Assembly: GCA_007922195.1 (NCBI GenBank)
Contig: ML681996.1
Span: 20,091,201-20,155,200 of the forward strand
DNA: 64,000 bases
Source: Podocnemis expansa
Taxonomy: Eukaryota > Chordata > Testudines > Podocnemididae
Reading direction: 5' to 3'
Position 1 is the first letter of the stretch. Each line of letters opens with the position of its first letter. A model generated the notes under the pieces. The model saw nothing but the letters and a program-made list of their open reading frames with translations. It searched no databases and was not told where the DNA came from. A program made the translations under genes and the position numbers. Of this stretch, positions 1 to 11,747 are shown piece by piece.

Positions 1-172
1 ACGCTCTTTCGAAAGGCAACGAGGTTTAGCTTCTTTCGAAAGGACCATGGCCATTTCGAAAGAAGCGGTTTGCTTCTTTCGAAATGGCCGTGCGTCGTGT
101 GGCCATGCCATTCCTTATTTCGAAATAACCTCTGTTGTTTCGAAATAAGGACTGTGTGTGGACATACCCATA
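1..172. mobile_element. End of hairpin-rich MITE carrying TTTCGAAA palindromes
   Basis: Six TTCGAA cores lie within 150 bases. Positions 51-87 form a perfect hairpin with 16-bp arms and a 5-nt loop; 113-150 form a second hairpin with 17-bp arms and one mismatch. The right end (158-170) reads GTGTGGACATACCC, like the right end of the smaller element at 25959-26082. The left end is cut off by the window edge. I infer a non-autonomous DNA transposon. It has no coding capacity. The superfamily is not determined. Confidence 0.65.
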
Positions 173-427
173 GTGTACTTCACTGCAGAGAAAAGTAGAG
201 CCACAATTACATTGCCAGCTGAAGTGGCTAGTTACCAGAGCAGCATTTTTTTTTTAAATCATGCATGAAATAGGTCTGAATGTTCTGCTCAAACTAACCT
301 GTGATGTGAATTTGTTCAGCTTCTTTCCTACCAAAGTGAAATAGCCTGTTAGAGGAAGTACGCTGGCAAACAGGCAACCATTTGAATATGTTATATTTTA
401 ATTTGCAGAGACAAAAATGACAAGCAA

Positions 428-433
428 TTTATT
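428..433 (-). terminator. Candidate poly(A) signal AATAAA (most distal)
   Basis: Reads AATAAA on the minus strand and is followed by a T/GT-rich stretch including CATTTTTGTCTC, as expected of a downstream element. It would give a 3' UTR of about 3.9 kb. Use is unproven. Confidence 0.35.
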
Positions 434-849
434 TACATTAAACTGTACAAAAGCAAATTAAATTATGTAAAGTATTTCATAAATAGAGGTGGACTAGCAT
501 TTAATACATTTTTGCCATGTTTAGCATAGGTGCGTGCATAGTGACTCATAATAAACAATGCTAAATTGTTCTCTGTTTCACTATCAACATCCAAGTTGCA
601 GAACAATAGTCAATGATTAATATTACAAACAGATCGTACCACACTAAATGCAAGTGCTTTAAAATTTAGGAAACAGTTGTCTGAAAGTGTACCCCAGGTA
701 GCTGGAAATGGATGCCTTCTTCAATGTGTTATGTTCTTCAGGCAGCAACTCTGTTTGGTGATGGAATACATTCATTTGTATTCTTCTCCACTGCGCTCTT
801 ATTTCTTAAGGAAACACTGTATATTTATAACTGATATAATGCAAGAAAC

Positions 850-855
850 TTTATT
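850..855 (-). terminator. Candidate poly(A) signal AATAAA
   Basis: Minus-strand context is ACAATAAAGTTTCTTGC, followed by CAGTGTTTCC about 35 bases on. Usable-looking hexamer in the PCDH9 orientation; would give a 3' UTR of about 3.5 kb. Confidence 0.35.
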
Positions 856-2382
856 GTTGTTCAGTTTCCTAGTAAATCTTATAGCAACAGCTGTATTCAT
901 GGCAGATTCATTTGGCTTTGCTCTATATACTTCCTACTTGACAACTTCCTAGGGTAGCCTTTCAGCCAAGCAAATTTGACCCCATTGTAGTTCTTCCTCA
1001 CATAAAAATAATGTCTAGCTTTTTTTCTTATTTTTTTTTCTTGAAACTCAGGCAGCAGGCCAGTCAGAAACCATATTGAATAATATAGTAGAGCTGGAGG
1101 TTCAGAATGAACATTAGCTTTTAGACTGCCACAGACTTCTCCAATGTATATAAAGTTATATAGATATGCATCAATCTTTAAATGTGTTCTAATGTAAAAT
1201 ACATGCAAAGTTCATCTGAGGTTCTTGTGGAAGGAAAAAAGACAATTTTATACAGTACAACCAAAATGGAATGGCAGCAAAAAGCAATTAAAGGACACTA
1301 AATAATCATTTTTCTGGTAAAATGAACTTATACCTTGCTAAATAACTGTATGTATTTTGTTTGTTGTAACCTATACTGTACCCTTCCAGGCAGAGAGTTG
1401 GAAGGAAAACAAAAAAAAGCACCACATACCCTAAGCTACAACAATCTGTTTTTAATAATCAAAGATACTTAAGACTGGTCCATTATCTGAGTTTGGCAGA
1501 AGGTATTTTTTTAAAATATATTATTCATAAATTTATCTGAAAATAAACAGGGATCAATATACATATTCAAAAAAGTTGGGAATAGCCCAAACCCCCTCAG
1601 TGCCCAAACCCAACCACCATTCTACTATAACAATAGTTATAAAAGGCACAATTGCATATCTTGCATTTGCTCCAATTTTTTTTTTCACTTCCTTTTATTT
1701 TTTGTGTCTATTTTTACAAAAGCACTCTGTATGTGAAGTGGCACCAGATTTAAATTATTTCAAATAAACTACAAACACAAAACGTATTTTTCTGTGTCAT
1801 GCCAGGTCATAATGGTAATCAACATGTTATGATGGGTAGTTCCACTAGAATTACTGTGAATATTTAAAAGTACACTAATTTTTTTTTAAATCACACCCAT
1901 TTTAGTTGTAAGGAGAGGATCACAAGTAAGTGACAATGGCATGACTGTCTTATATGGTGCAAAATCTTGTGAGTGACTGCTCATCCATTTATGCTGAAAG
2001 TCTTGTGTTACCTGTATTATTAGCTTTGTAGAAAAAGGGTTTAAAGATATATTGAAACAAGCTATTCAGTGGTTTTATGGGTAATATTAAATAAAAAGTT
2101 CCTATTAAAGAAAAAAAAAGGTTTGTTGAACATCTGTTATGTAATTCTGTATTCTGCTGAAGCGTGCAATAAAACTGTGTATACATTACATAAGCATTTT
2201 TAGAATTTTTTTAACAGGTACTTACAGGTTATACAATGCAGTAACTGCTCTTTGCAGTCTCATAATAAGGTACTAATTTGAATCTCTCCATAATTTAAAT
2301 AATTAAATGTAAAAAAGTTCAATTACTAATCTTTGTTGTAACTTTTTTCTTCATAACATATGCCCATTTGTTATTAACTTAC

Positions 2383-2384
<2 letters not shown>

Positions 2385-2430
<46 letters not shown>
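2385..2430. repeat. (AC)n microsatellite
   Basis: Uninterrupted CA/AC dinucleotide run of about 46 bases inside the presumed PCDH9 3' UTR; it reads as (GT)n in the transcript. Confidence 0.95.
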
Positions 2431-2433
<3 letters not shown>

Positions 2434-2818
2434 AGCTCCAAAATAAAAACTAAAACTTAAGAGGGGGGTATAATGGCCAAAAATGGCACCCCTCAATATA
2501 GAGAAAAGGATATGAAAAGCAAAATGTTGTGATCAGTTGTTCTGGTTTATCAACCTATAGTTCAGCCTGCCTTATGTTATATTCTATGTAATTCTTCAAA
2601 AGCAAAAAACTACCCAAAGCTACATTGTGACTACAGTCTACTAGAGAGCCATCTAGCCATGCCTTAATGCCAGGTTAAACACCAAGGGATTTGCATCCTT
2701 CTCAGGCTGTCCCCATTGTATTGACTGATTGTCATTTTCATCCGAATGTCTGAGTTCAATTATTACTACATCATCAGCTACGAAGCAACAAGCTCAAGTT
2801 CTGCACATTTTGTTGCTT

Positions 2819-2824
2819 TTTATT
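2819..2824 (-). terminator. Candidate poly(A) signal AATAAA (proximal)
   Basis: Minus-strand context is TTGTGCAATAAAAAGC, with a modestly T/G-rich stretch downstream. It would end the PCDH9 message after about 1.5 kb of 3' UTR. The (AC)n at 2.4 kb would then lie outside the transcript. Confidence 0.4.
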
Positions 2825-4316
2825 GCACAAAAACCTGTTTTGTTTCCTACTCCCTTTAAGAAGTGCACACTATGAGAGTTGTCACTGGCCAGAGCGCTTT
2901 CCTGTCATGATCAGTTTGGATTCCTTGTGACTCCTCTGAAGTTACTACATAAGTATCATATCAGTGCTCAAGTCAGGCAGATCATCCGTCACCTTGCTTA
3001 AGTGTATTGAGTCATGACATTGCTTCATATTGCACAGGACTCAGTCTTAATGCACTTGTGTTTCAAGAAAACCTGCATCACACCTTGACAAACACAGCTG
3101 GTAATCTGCAAACACTGATGACAAAAGATTTAGCAAGCATAACTTCCACTCCGAAAAGAAGAAATTTTACTTGAACTGCGGTATACTCTTGTGACTGCAT
3201 CACACCACTCTTTCCCCTCCCACCTTCCCCGAAATGTGATATGGGTCACATCCCTTTTTTAGAAATTTAACATTTTTGAAAATATTCCCTGGAATTGGCA
3301 GTTTCATATCATACAGCATTGGTTACAACATTATCAGCAAACACATTTTAGCAGTTCCTTTGGGCATTCTACTAAAATTCATTTGAAGTAGCATGTCATC
3401 TGGGCTTGTGGACTGTGCTGCTGTGCAAAATGGAATTGAACATGTATTTATGTGTGCATGCATATGCTTGTGGGTACACAATTTGTAACCCAAGACCAAA
3501 TATTTAGCAATTCCCCTGATCCATAATGCGATCTTTGGCCTTTTTAGTTACTATGATCATTCCCAACTAGATGTACGTCTTGTCCAAAATAATATCAGTT
3601 TAACAGTTTATCGTTAGTATGCTAATAGTACATATGACAATTTTGTTATGCTGAAGTAAGCCATAGAAAGTTCATTCTACGGATCAAACAGAATCCAGAG
3701 TTTATGATTCATAGGGAAATCTGCCACATTTTGGACTGCAGTCTCAGGCTGAATATAATTCTGTTGCTTCAAGCTTCAGGTGAGAACATTAAAGCTGTGA
3801 TCTTCACAAAGTGCCTGTTAATGGTTATCTCTTTATATTTACCTCTATATTTGTTCGGTTTCTAAAGGATCATCCCTGATGGGGATCAGCAATAGTCCGA
3901 TGATATGCTTGAAATATATTTTCCCTGACCTGTTATCCTTAACAAGCCAGATGACAAACAAAATCAGAGCGATTTAAATCATGCTTCAGCAGAGGGATGA
4001 CAACAGTGTGCTGTGTTTTTTTTTAATCAGGCTTGTTGCCATGAAAGGAATTTGCAACCATAAATTTAAAGAAAAAAATCATTGAGAGGGATTAGACATG
4101 CAAGGAACAACAATGGTTTCTACACTGTACAGTAGAGTCAGGCAGACACTATAACTAAATGCCTGATGTGGAGGCAGAAGTGGCAGGCAAAAGCTTTTGT
4201 CTCTTTGGTGGCCCCCCTCTCCCCCCCTTTTTCATGTTAAATTGTTTTGATTTTAAGATCTTTTGCCCCTTTTCCTTGTTTTGCATGAATGAATCTTATT
4301 GTTGCTTCCTTATAAC

Positions 4317-4696
4317 CTACAGGTAAACTTCTCTTCTAGTTAGAGTATTAACAGGAGATGGCTTGTATTCCCCTGTCTGTGTAAGGGGAATATCCTCTGA
4401 GTTGGCTTCCTCGTTTTTGCTGAAACTAGTTGCACTGAAGGTCTCATAGGATGAGGTCAACTTTTTGTTCAGGAGATTTCTGTTGCGATCACCCATGAGG
4501 GAGGCTTCTCCATTGGCCAGCTTTTCCTGACTGCCTCGTTCATCAACAGGCATGAAGGTGGAGAGTTTTGGCTGGCTCTTCTGTTTCCTTTCAGGTGAAG
4601 TGCGAACTGGCATCCAACAGGAGTCCGAGTGACCATATTCATCGCACTCTCGAGTACACTTCCCTGTCAGGGCTACATCTGGTAGAGGCCTTGAAT
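4317..4696 (-). CDS. PCDH9: Protocadherin-9, last coding exon (cytoplasmic C-terminus)
   Basis: The exon encodes the last 125 residues of the intracellular tail of protocadherin-9, a calcium-dependent homophilic adhesion molecule of neuronal membranes. It opens in phase: two bases, AT, complete a codon begun in the previous exon, then read SRPLPDVALTGK. Next is the cysteine-containing block CTRECDEYGHSDSCWMP shared in similar form by delta-1 protocadherins, then a Ser/Thr/Lys-rich tail with STFMPVDERGSQEKL, and the terminus TRREVYL followed by TAG at 4319-4317. An AUG-started ORF at 4613 is only the internal Met of CWMP; the exon extends to 4696. No cadherin repeats or membrane segment are here; those are encoded upstream, beyond the right edge. 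No frameshift or stop is seen. The assignment to PCDH9 rather than PCDH1, 7 or 11 rests on remembered similarity across the whole tail. Confidence 0.93.
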
Positions 4697-4711
4697 CTGA
4701 AAACAGAGGAG
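4697..4711 (-). promoter_or_regulatory. PCDH9: Splice acceptor of the PCDH9 terminal exon
   Basis: On the minus strand the bases just before the exon read CTCCTCTGTTTTCAG, a strong polypyrimidine tract ending in AG at 4698-4697. The reading frame of the conserved tail stays open to this point, which fixes the exon boundary. Confidence 0.9.
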
Positions 4712-5746
4712 AATTTCTATTTTTTTAAAATGTAATAAAAATATTTTCCTTTCCTCAGATGTGATTCATGAACTTTAAATAAATAAAAAAATAAACAAAG
4801 AAGGTTGCATTGGCAAAATCTTTAAAGAAAAAAATCACTGAACCCCATATTAACTTTAATAATACATGTCATATGCAAGAAGGTGTGCAGTTCTACCAGA
4901 CATGGGCAGCACAAGTTACTGAGAAGTGTAGACACAAAGGCACTCCTTGAATTATTTTAGGCATATTTTTTTTCAACATTTGATAACAATTAGCTACTGA
5001 ATCTTAACCTGAGTGGATATCCACACTAACATCATCAACCAGGTGTCTCATTTTGTGTTGCCCGTTTTCTTTAACTAATTAACCCCCCTCATTTTTTCTT
5101 GGATTCTTTGTGAAACACATTTCAGTATCTTATTAATAGAATCTAAAGGCCCTGAGCCACTGAACACTTATGCGCTTGTTTTGTGTAAGTAGTCCTGTTG
5201 TCATTGCCAGGATTGTGTGGGTAGGTGTGTGCATATTAAGTTAAGCATGTGTATAAATCTTCTCAGGGATGAGGAATACAGCCCAAGTCCTCAAAGACAT
5301 TTGGGCCCTTAAATAAAGACTTTTGAGGGTCAGGGCCCAATCTGTGAATACATGGATATGGAAAAAGTCAGTATTATAAGCAGTAATTTATCAGAACACA
5401 GAACCCCTACTATTCAATCTAGCATGTTCAGTCAAAAGATGGCATATGCATGTGTGCATACATACACATGTAGGAACCTGATTGCTGAAGTGTTGGCCAA
5501 ATGGAAAAATTTGGGTGACTACTGTGTGCTATGTGGAACGCAGTAATTTCTGACCTCTAAGGCAAAAAAACAACCCCCCCCCCCAAATCTTAACCATTAT
5601 TTATACAAGTAGGCCTCTCACTGAAATTTGCTGGGCTTTCAGCTGAGAAAGTCTGATGTACTGAGCCCTGTTAAATGCGGGTGTTATTGGTAAAGTATTT
5701 TGAGATTTATATTACAATTGAATTAGAAAAGTATATTATTTTATAT

Positions 5747-5748
<2 letters not shown>

Positions 5749-5792
<44 letters not shown>
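5749..5792. repeat. (AC)n microsatellite
   Basis: Uninterrupted AC dinucleotides over about 44 bases, preceded by TATATGT. Surrounding intron (4712-5875) is otherwise largely unique; a diffuse old repeat with TTAAGCATGTG-type motifs lies near 5140-5270. Confidence 0.95.
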
Positions 5793-5794
<2 letters not shown>

Positions 5795-5875
5795 CTTTCA
5801 AATAATTGGGTGAAATTCAGATGACCTGCTTTACATCAAATAATACCCTACTCCAAAACAGTTCAGTTACTATAG

Positions 5876-6394
5876 TAGAGATGTGGCCAAACTGCGGCTC
5901 GGGAGCCACATGCAGCTCTTGAATGAAAAAGTGTGGCTCATGGAAGAATGTCAGCAAGTCAATTTAGGAAAGCAGCTCCAGCCTAGGAGTTTTAAATCTC
6001 CCACCTTGAGCATGCTCAGAGCATGCTGGGGGGGGGGGCAGCCTGTGCCTAGCCACTGGAGCGGCCAGGTAAGGGGGACCTGGGGGGCATCGGCCTGGGG
6101 GAGCCAGCATCCAGCCCTTGGGGTTCAGGAGGGGGTCAGGATGGCAGGGAGAAGTGTGTCATGTTCATGGATGGCAGGGAAGCGGTGGCACATTTAGATT
6201 TTCTTGTAGGCCCTAATGCAATTTACTTGTTAAATTGTGTTTTACAAGTCCTTCTAAGCATGACGTCGAATAATAAGAAATGAAAATACAAAGAAGAAAA
6301 TAAATACTATATGGCTACATGCCTCAGCATGGCTATCAAAGGTTTAATAATCAACTTGTGAGGTTCTTGAGTTCCATAAGGTTGGCCACCCCTG
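5876..6394. mobile_element. hAT-like non-autonomous transposon
   Basis: The left end reads TAGAGATGTGGCCAAACTGC and the right end reads GGTTGGCCACCCCTG, giving imperfect inverted ends of the CAGNGGTGGCCAA type used by hAT elements. The interior is GC-rich near 5990-6190 and has no transposase. Internal GAGTTTTAAATCTCCCA and GAGCATGCTCAGAGC motifs recur at 40.2 kb. No clear 8-bp target duplication was found, so it is older than the cluster at 10-15 kb. Confidence 0.65.
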
Positions 6395-6965
6395 GTAGTT
6401 TAATTCAAGCAAGGTACTGCTCAGCAGAGTAACAGTGGGAAAATCTGTCCCTATGCTAATTGATATGTTATACACAGTTTTTATCTTATTATTATACAAT
6501 TTCATAGTTACAATTACTAGTATTTTATACCCTGTATCATACAGTTTATTCAATGTTATTTGCTTAACATTTGTCTGTCTTAAAACCTTTTTGACTGTTA
6601 TCAAATCCCACTGGGAATTTAATGCATTTTAATGAACAAAGAACTACCCTATATAAAAAATGTCTTAATTTCTATCATAATTAATTATTTTTTCTCTCCA
6701 GTCATATGAAAATATTTGCAATGGGTAAAATCTTGAGATGAGATTTTCACTGGAGCTGAGTATTGCCTTAAATGTGCATTCATTTAAATCAGTGGAAAAA
6801 AAATTCCACTCAGTCCATGACTTCAATGGTAGCAGAGTTACTCCAGTACTCAGTATTTTTGGAAATCCCACCAGGACATTTACTTAATGGGGATTACGAG
6901 TGGCATTCCCGATGAGCTGTACCAAAAATATTGGACCATCTTAGAATTAACTGTCAGAGCACTAA

Positions 6966-7440
6966 GGACTAGATTCACAAAGGGATTTAGGCACCCGCAG
7001 TATTCACAAAGCTTTCACTCAACTACCACTGTAGGTGTCTAAACACACATGGTGTCTATGTTTCTGCAGTAAAAGTTCACTACATGCCTATGTTCCAGCC
7101 TCTGAGCTTGCACACCACTGTTTCTTTTTAAGCACTTGGGCATAAATTCCCCCACTAATCCCCAGTGTGATTCATGAACCAGAGTAAGATAGTTGTTCCT
7201 CCAGCTAACTTGCCTGTGGGGCCTGATCTGGTAGGTGAGCTCAGAGGCCTCCTAACTTCATCCAAAACAGCTCAAGAGGAGCAAACTCTCCTATAACCAT
7301 TAGCCTATTGCTTTGGATAATCACCTGGGATGTGGAAAACCCCTGGTTCACACTCCCACTTCTATCTGATAAGACAGTTGAACAGGAGTCTTCTAATTCT
7401 TAGGTGAGTGCCCTTCCCATTGGGTTATATGAATTAGCTT
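6966..7440. repeat. Palindromic interspersed repeat with tRNA-like boxes (copy 1)
   Basis: It starts GGACTAGATTCACAAAGGG, followed by TTTAGGCACC. Around 7300-7365 a tRNA-like stretch carries an A-box-like TAGCCTATTGCTTTGG and a B-box-like GGTTCACACTCC. Around 7400-7432 the same motif appears inverted (AGGTGAGTGCCC...CATTGGGTTAT), so the core is a long imperfect palindrome. The second copy is at 9745-10215. No family name is assigned. Confidence 0.5.
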
Positions 7441-7959
7441 GACAGAATTTGATTTTGACTTTTAGATGGATAACATTGATGTTTACTTTACATTTTTTAA
7501 AGATTTTTATCAATTTAAATGTTCAGTTTCAGGAATTTATATGGTGATCAAAGTAGAGGAGGCTAAGAATTGTTTAATGACAGTAGACGATGTTCAAACA
7601 GCTAAAATTTTCTAACCATTAGCACACAGATTGCCAGCATAGATCAAGATATACAAAGTGTAGCCTGAGATTTTTGCCATCTCTTTAGCTTCACAGCAAA
7701 TCTTGATTTAATAAAGAAACATATGAATAGGAAAAATAGTGTAAGGCAATCTAATAGGAATTCTATGTTAAAATAAAACTAGAAACAGTATAATATGTAA
7801 TAATCAGTGATAAAGAATTCATAAATCATCATTTATCAATGTTAAAAACAAAGTTTGTATTCAAAGGACATTCAGCAAGTGAAATGGAGAGATCATAGGT
7901 TTAGCATATTCAATAGGTATATCTCTTTCAGCAGATTCAACAGATATATCTTTTGGAAA
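7441..7959. other. Intron stretch, no feature seen
   Basis: AT-rich sequence with no open frame of interest and no repeat I recognise. Confidence 0.6.
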
Positions 7960-9330
7960 AGTAGGTCAAGATGGAGGAAGATTTTGAACTTTTGAACTCA
8001 CTCAGTCCCCCTCCCATCAAGGATTCTAAGGTGTCCACCCCCTGTCAAAGGACCCATCAAAAGTATTGATTTTTGGTCAGGAGATAGGTGAAATCACCCT
8101 TTTCCAATTGGGTGGAGATGAAATCACACCTTTGGGATTGGTCAAGGAGTGATAGAAAGAGTGAATAAAAGGCGATGCACAGAGCAGAGCTTTGGAGATC
8201 TCTCCCACTCCTTACTGGGTTCCACTGGCCTCTGGCTATGTTCCCGCTGCACTAAGGAGTCTCACTCACACTCATCCCTAGAGAGATTAACAATGTTTCT
8301 AGTGGAAGCCTGGGAGCTGGGTCTTTGGACTTAGTCTCTGAAAGGCACAGGGCTCAGTCTCTGAGTGGTGACTCAGGACTTAGTCCTTGAGATGGGTCTT
8401 TGGACTTAGTCTCAGAAGGGCCTCTGATACAACTCACAAGCAGGCAGCTAACCCCGTCCTGCCTACAGCTTGTGGGCAATGGCTTGATCCTCACTCTCAT
8501 ACACTCACAAGCAGACAGCCAACTCAGTCCTGCGTATAGCTTGTGAGCAACAAACTGATACTTTGTAGCTCCAGTCTCAGAGCAACTGCACCTGCAAGCT
8601 TCGGGAACATTCTGAGCTGTGCCTAAGTTTCAGTTTCCACAGCAACCAGACCAGAGCCGAGCAGAGACAGCAGAAGATCTTCAGCCTGCAGCTGTCAGCC
8701 ACCATTTGAGAGAAGATCCACCATTTTGCTGAAAGAAACTTTTTCTTTCCAACTTTGGGGTAAGAAAAGGGTCCCAAGGAGGGGAGGAACCATAGTAGAA
8801 AGTCCTAAGATCTTTAAATCATCTTAGTACAGTCAGGGAGCCCAATCCTTACGAAGTAATTTTATGACTAACAAGCAAGACACTAGAAAGAGTGAGATAA
8901 GAAACCCAGATTAAGATCTAAAGGAGTAATAGTAAGAGTTGAGATCTCTCCATCCAGTAAGTGCCTGATCCCTACTTGCTGAATGTTCCTTTTGTGTACC
9001 TAAGTGTTGTTTTTTATGTTGTAATTGTATAGAATAGTTTTAATGTGTTATATTACTGTTGAGCTATCCGTGAAGCAAACAAAAGTTCCTTGTCAGTTTC
9101 AGAGTAGATACTGCAATAAATCTGATTTTTTTTTTTTTTTGGTCTTTGACAAATCATTGGCTCTAAGTCTTTTATTGCTTCTGGTCTGTGCTTGATTGGC
9201 GGGCTGTAGCCATATTCTCCACTTGGGACATTTATCCCGGGCGCCGGTATTTGTCCGTTTAGTTGAAAAATGGTCCCCCCTCGTTGCTCTTGAGGGTTTC
9301 CAAATTAAACTTCGGACTCTGGAACGGTCT
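7960..9330 (+). mobile_element. LTR-like block, possible solo LTR (tentative)
   Basis: A CAAT/TATA-like arrangement sits near 8110-8171 (ATTGGGTGGAG..., GAATAAAAGG), followed by a GC-richer stretch and, at 9115-9120, AATAAA with a T-rich run. After it comes TGGTCTGTGCTTGATTGG-like sequence up to about 9240, resembling a U5. Internally 8430-8565 holds two diverged tandem copies of a ~70-bp unit starting ACTCACAAGCAG. No gag, pol or env coding was found. Exact TG...CA ends and a target duplication were not identified, so a solo LTR of an endogenous retrovirus is an inference. Confidence 0.4.
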
Positions 9331-9744
9331 GAAAATTAGTAAATTAATCAATTTGATTTTCTGGGGTAACAAAAGTAAATATCCTTAAATTCTAAAAAGT
9401 ACTGAAGCAGTATTTTTCTTCTTTGCCTATCTACAAATACCATTTATTGATAGAAATATATTTTCATTCATTTCAATTCATATGATGAAATTGATGTTTA
9501 CCCTGATTTACTGATGAAAATCTAATCTTTCTAAATCTGGCTATAGGGTATTGTTATGTAGGTCTTTCAATCTCTCCTTTTGGAGCTGTTCCACTGTTTA
9601 TAAATAATTACAGAGTCCTTGGAGCAAGGAGACTGGATCCTGGGTGAGTGCTGTAAACACCATGTTAGAGTCATTTGTGCAAGTGCTCTCTCTTCTTCCT
9701 TCTGTCTCTATGATTAAGCATGTATACACTGTGGTACAGTTTCA

Positions 9745-10215
9745 ATAGGAGGGACTGAGAGCTCAGTGTCAGAATTATTCCATAAGCCAGTGGTCAGAGC
9801 ACTCACCTAAGAGATGGAATGCACCCTGTTCAAAGTCTGTCTCCTATTCAAGCAAACAGGAAATTAGAATCTGTTGTCTCCACATCCCAAGTGAGTATTC
9901 TAATCACAAGACTAAAGATTATAAATGGTGACGGTAATTTTCCTCCATCACCACGAGTAAAAATCCGAAACAGCACACCTCCCTCCAGCCCAGACTTAGG
10001 CATTGAACGCCTGGGTAGGTCACGAGTTGGGACTTAGAACACACCCTTCTCCTCAATACGTCCTATTAGCAAGATTAGAGAGGGAGCTGCCTAGCATTCT
10101 AAGTTTTGTGAAATTCATTCTTATGATCCCATTTCCCATCACTCATTGTATAGGAAGGCTGAACACAACTTAGACTTTGTGACTCCCTGGGATTCCTAAG
10201 TGCCAAGATTTTCAT
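9745..10215. repeat. Palindromic interspersed repeat with tRNA-like boxes (copy 2)
   Basis: Near 9788-9840 it carries AGTGGTCAGAGCACTCACC followed by GTTCAAAGTC, matching a tRNA A/B-box pair. An inverted counterpart (CAAGTGAGTATTCTAATCACAAGAC) follows near 9890-9920. The far right end (10178-10212) reads TTGTGACTCCCTGGGATTCC then TAAGTGCC, the reverse complement of the start of copy 1, so together the copies show both termini of a palindromic family. Confidence 0.5.
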
Positions 10216-10357
10216 GAGAAACCCTATAAATTCATTTCACAAATATTTTACACTCTAGAGGATTTCCTAATTTAAAAAATTAAAAAAAAACCCAACTATG
10301 TTGTATAGTGTTTTGATTGCCCACTGACTTCAATAAGCAGAGGATTAGATCTTAAAT

Positions 10358-10664
10358 CAGGGGTCTGCAACTTTGGCTGTCTCCTTGCGGCTCTGGGATC
10401 CCCCTTGTTACTGGGGAACCTTGTGAGTGGCCCACACTTGGCTCCAGGCTCCCTACCACACTGGGGGACCTTGCAGGTTGCCCATTCCTGGTTACAGCAC
10501 CCCCCCAACCAACCCCTGGCCATGCGTCCCTGCAGCAGATGCCCTGGCCCAGCTTCCCCCAACCCCCACCAAGAGGCTATACCCATTGTGGCTCTCAAAA
10601 TACCTGGTTACTGAGGGATGTTTCAAAAATGACTCTTTCTATCTTTTGGGTTGCTGACCCCCTG
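10358..10664. mobile_element. hAT-type MITE with 8-bp target duplication
   Basis: Ends CAGGGGTCTGCAAC and GTTGCTGACCCCCTG are inverted repeats. It is flanked by TCTTAAAT on the left and TCCTAGAT on the right, a decayed 8-bp duplication (6 of 8). At 307 bp it has no transposase and must have been moved by an enzyme encoded elsewhere. ORFs inside it are shadows. Confidence 0.8.
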
Positions 10665-10694
10665 TCCTAGATGGTTATTCATCTTGACAATCAG

Positions 10695-10778
10695 TTTTAT
10701 TTAGTGTTAGTCTTTCAGTGCCACAGGACAACTTTGTTGGTTTTACTGAACTAGACTAACACAGCTGCCCCTTTGCAC
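10695..10778 (+). mobile_element. Short Penelope-like element end, single orientation
   Basis: Contains GTTAGTCTTTCAGTGCCACAGG and ends in GAACTAGACTAACACAGCTG (motif fragments overlap in family), the hallmark of the PLE terminal repeat seen at 47.7 kb. Flanking CTTGACAATCAG and CTTGACAATGAG form a 12-bp target duplication with one mismatch. Unlike the other five copies it holds only one orientation. Confidence 0.7.
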
Positions 10779-11747
10779 CTTGACAATGAGTCAGTGTTAT
10801 TTTATTTATTTAACTTTTGCTTTTCAAAGACTTTTAAATTTAGGTCCAGCTATGACTCCCACAGTTTTCTTTTTCAATGATGGATGACAGAAATATTGAC
10901 ATTTGTCAGCCTATCAGTTCTTAAACCACTGTGGCCTGGGAGCTGTCCACAGAATTCAGAGACTATAACAGGAAAATTGTGCTGTTCATCATTGTTAGCA
11001 TAGAATTACTCTCACACTCCCTTAAGGTAAGAAGTAGGGATAATAATTTATTACTAAGGTACATATGATACTGTCTAATTTTAAATAGGCAGATACTCTT
11101 AATTTTATTTAGGGCAAGGGGAAACTCACTCCTATGTACCTTTTTTTTTGTCTCCTAATAAGGGGTCTGATTGATTTTATAATTCATTATCGAACAATGA
11201 CCATTGAAAATCATCACGTTTATTATTATTTGAATTATTGCTATTGATATTGCTTTAAGTGTTCATTGAATTCCATTATTTGATCTATTTACCTTTAAAA
11301 TAGAACTACAAATAACTAAGCATAGTTTCAATGATTTTGAAACAAGCTATTTTTATCCTGGTATATTTTAGGGTTTTGGGGTTTTTTTAATGCAGGATCT
11401 GATTCAATGCCCACTAAAGTCACAAAGAGTCTGTCAACATCAAAAGGCATTGGATCATGCACTTAAAGGCTGTGCTTTGCTTTGGGCATTCCATCGCAAA
11501 CCTTCCTCCTTTTGAGATAAATGCAAAGCTTCTTTTCAATTTCTTCATTCTAGAATCATGACACTTGAGGCTAAATCCAGAAATGTACAGAAGCATATCA
11601 TGATACACTAATTGGCTAGGTCTCCTTTCAAATAGAATTGATTGCATAATGATATTGTGATTGTTCTCTAGTTGCCTCCTTATATTTGCTTAGGTGATGA
11701 ATGAGGAATGCATTCAAGCATGTGCTTAAACTTTAGGCAGACAAGTA
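10779..11747. other. Intron stretch, no gene seen
   Basis: AT-rich intron. The last 60 bases (GCATGTGCTTAAACTTTAGGC) belong to an old interspersed repeat that resumes after the hAT element, at 12324-12410. Confidence 0.55.

Larger units (their letters stand above)
173..4316 (-). other. PCDH9: PCDH9 3' UTR and downstream sequence (boundary not fixed)
   Basis: This block follows the PCDH9 stop codon on the minus strand. It is AT-rich and largely free of recognisable transposons, except for an (AC)n tract at 2385-2430. That fits a long 3' UTR, but the sequence alone does not fix where the transcript ends. Candidate AATAAA signals on the minus strand lie at 2819-2824, 850-855 and 428-433. ORFs inside it are short and lack family features. 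It is listed as UTR by position, not by transcript evidence. Confidence 0.55.

Noticed and set aside
2385..2430. CRISPR or satellite array
   Set aside because: Simple dinucleotide repeats only; no spacer structure anywhere in the window.
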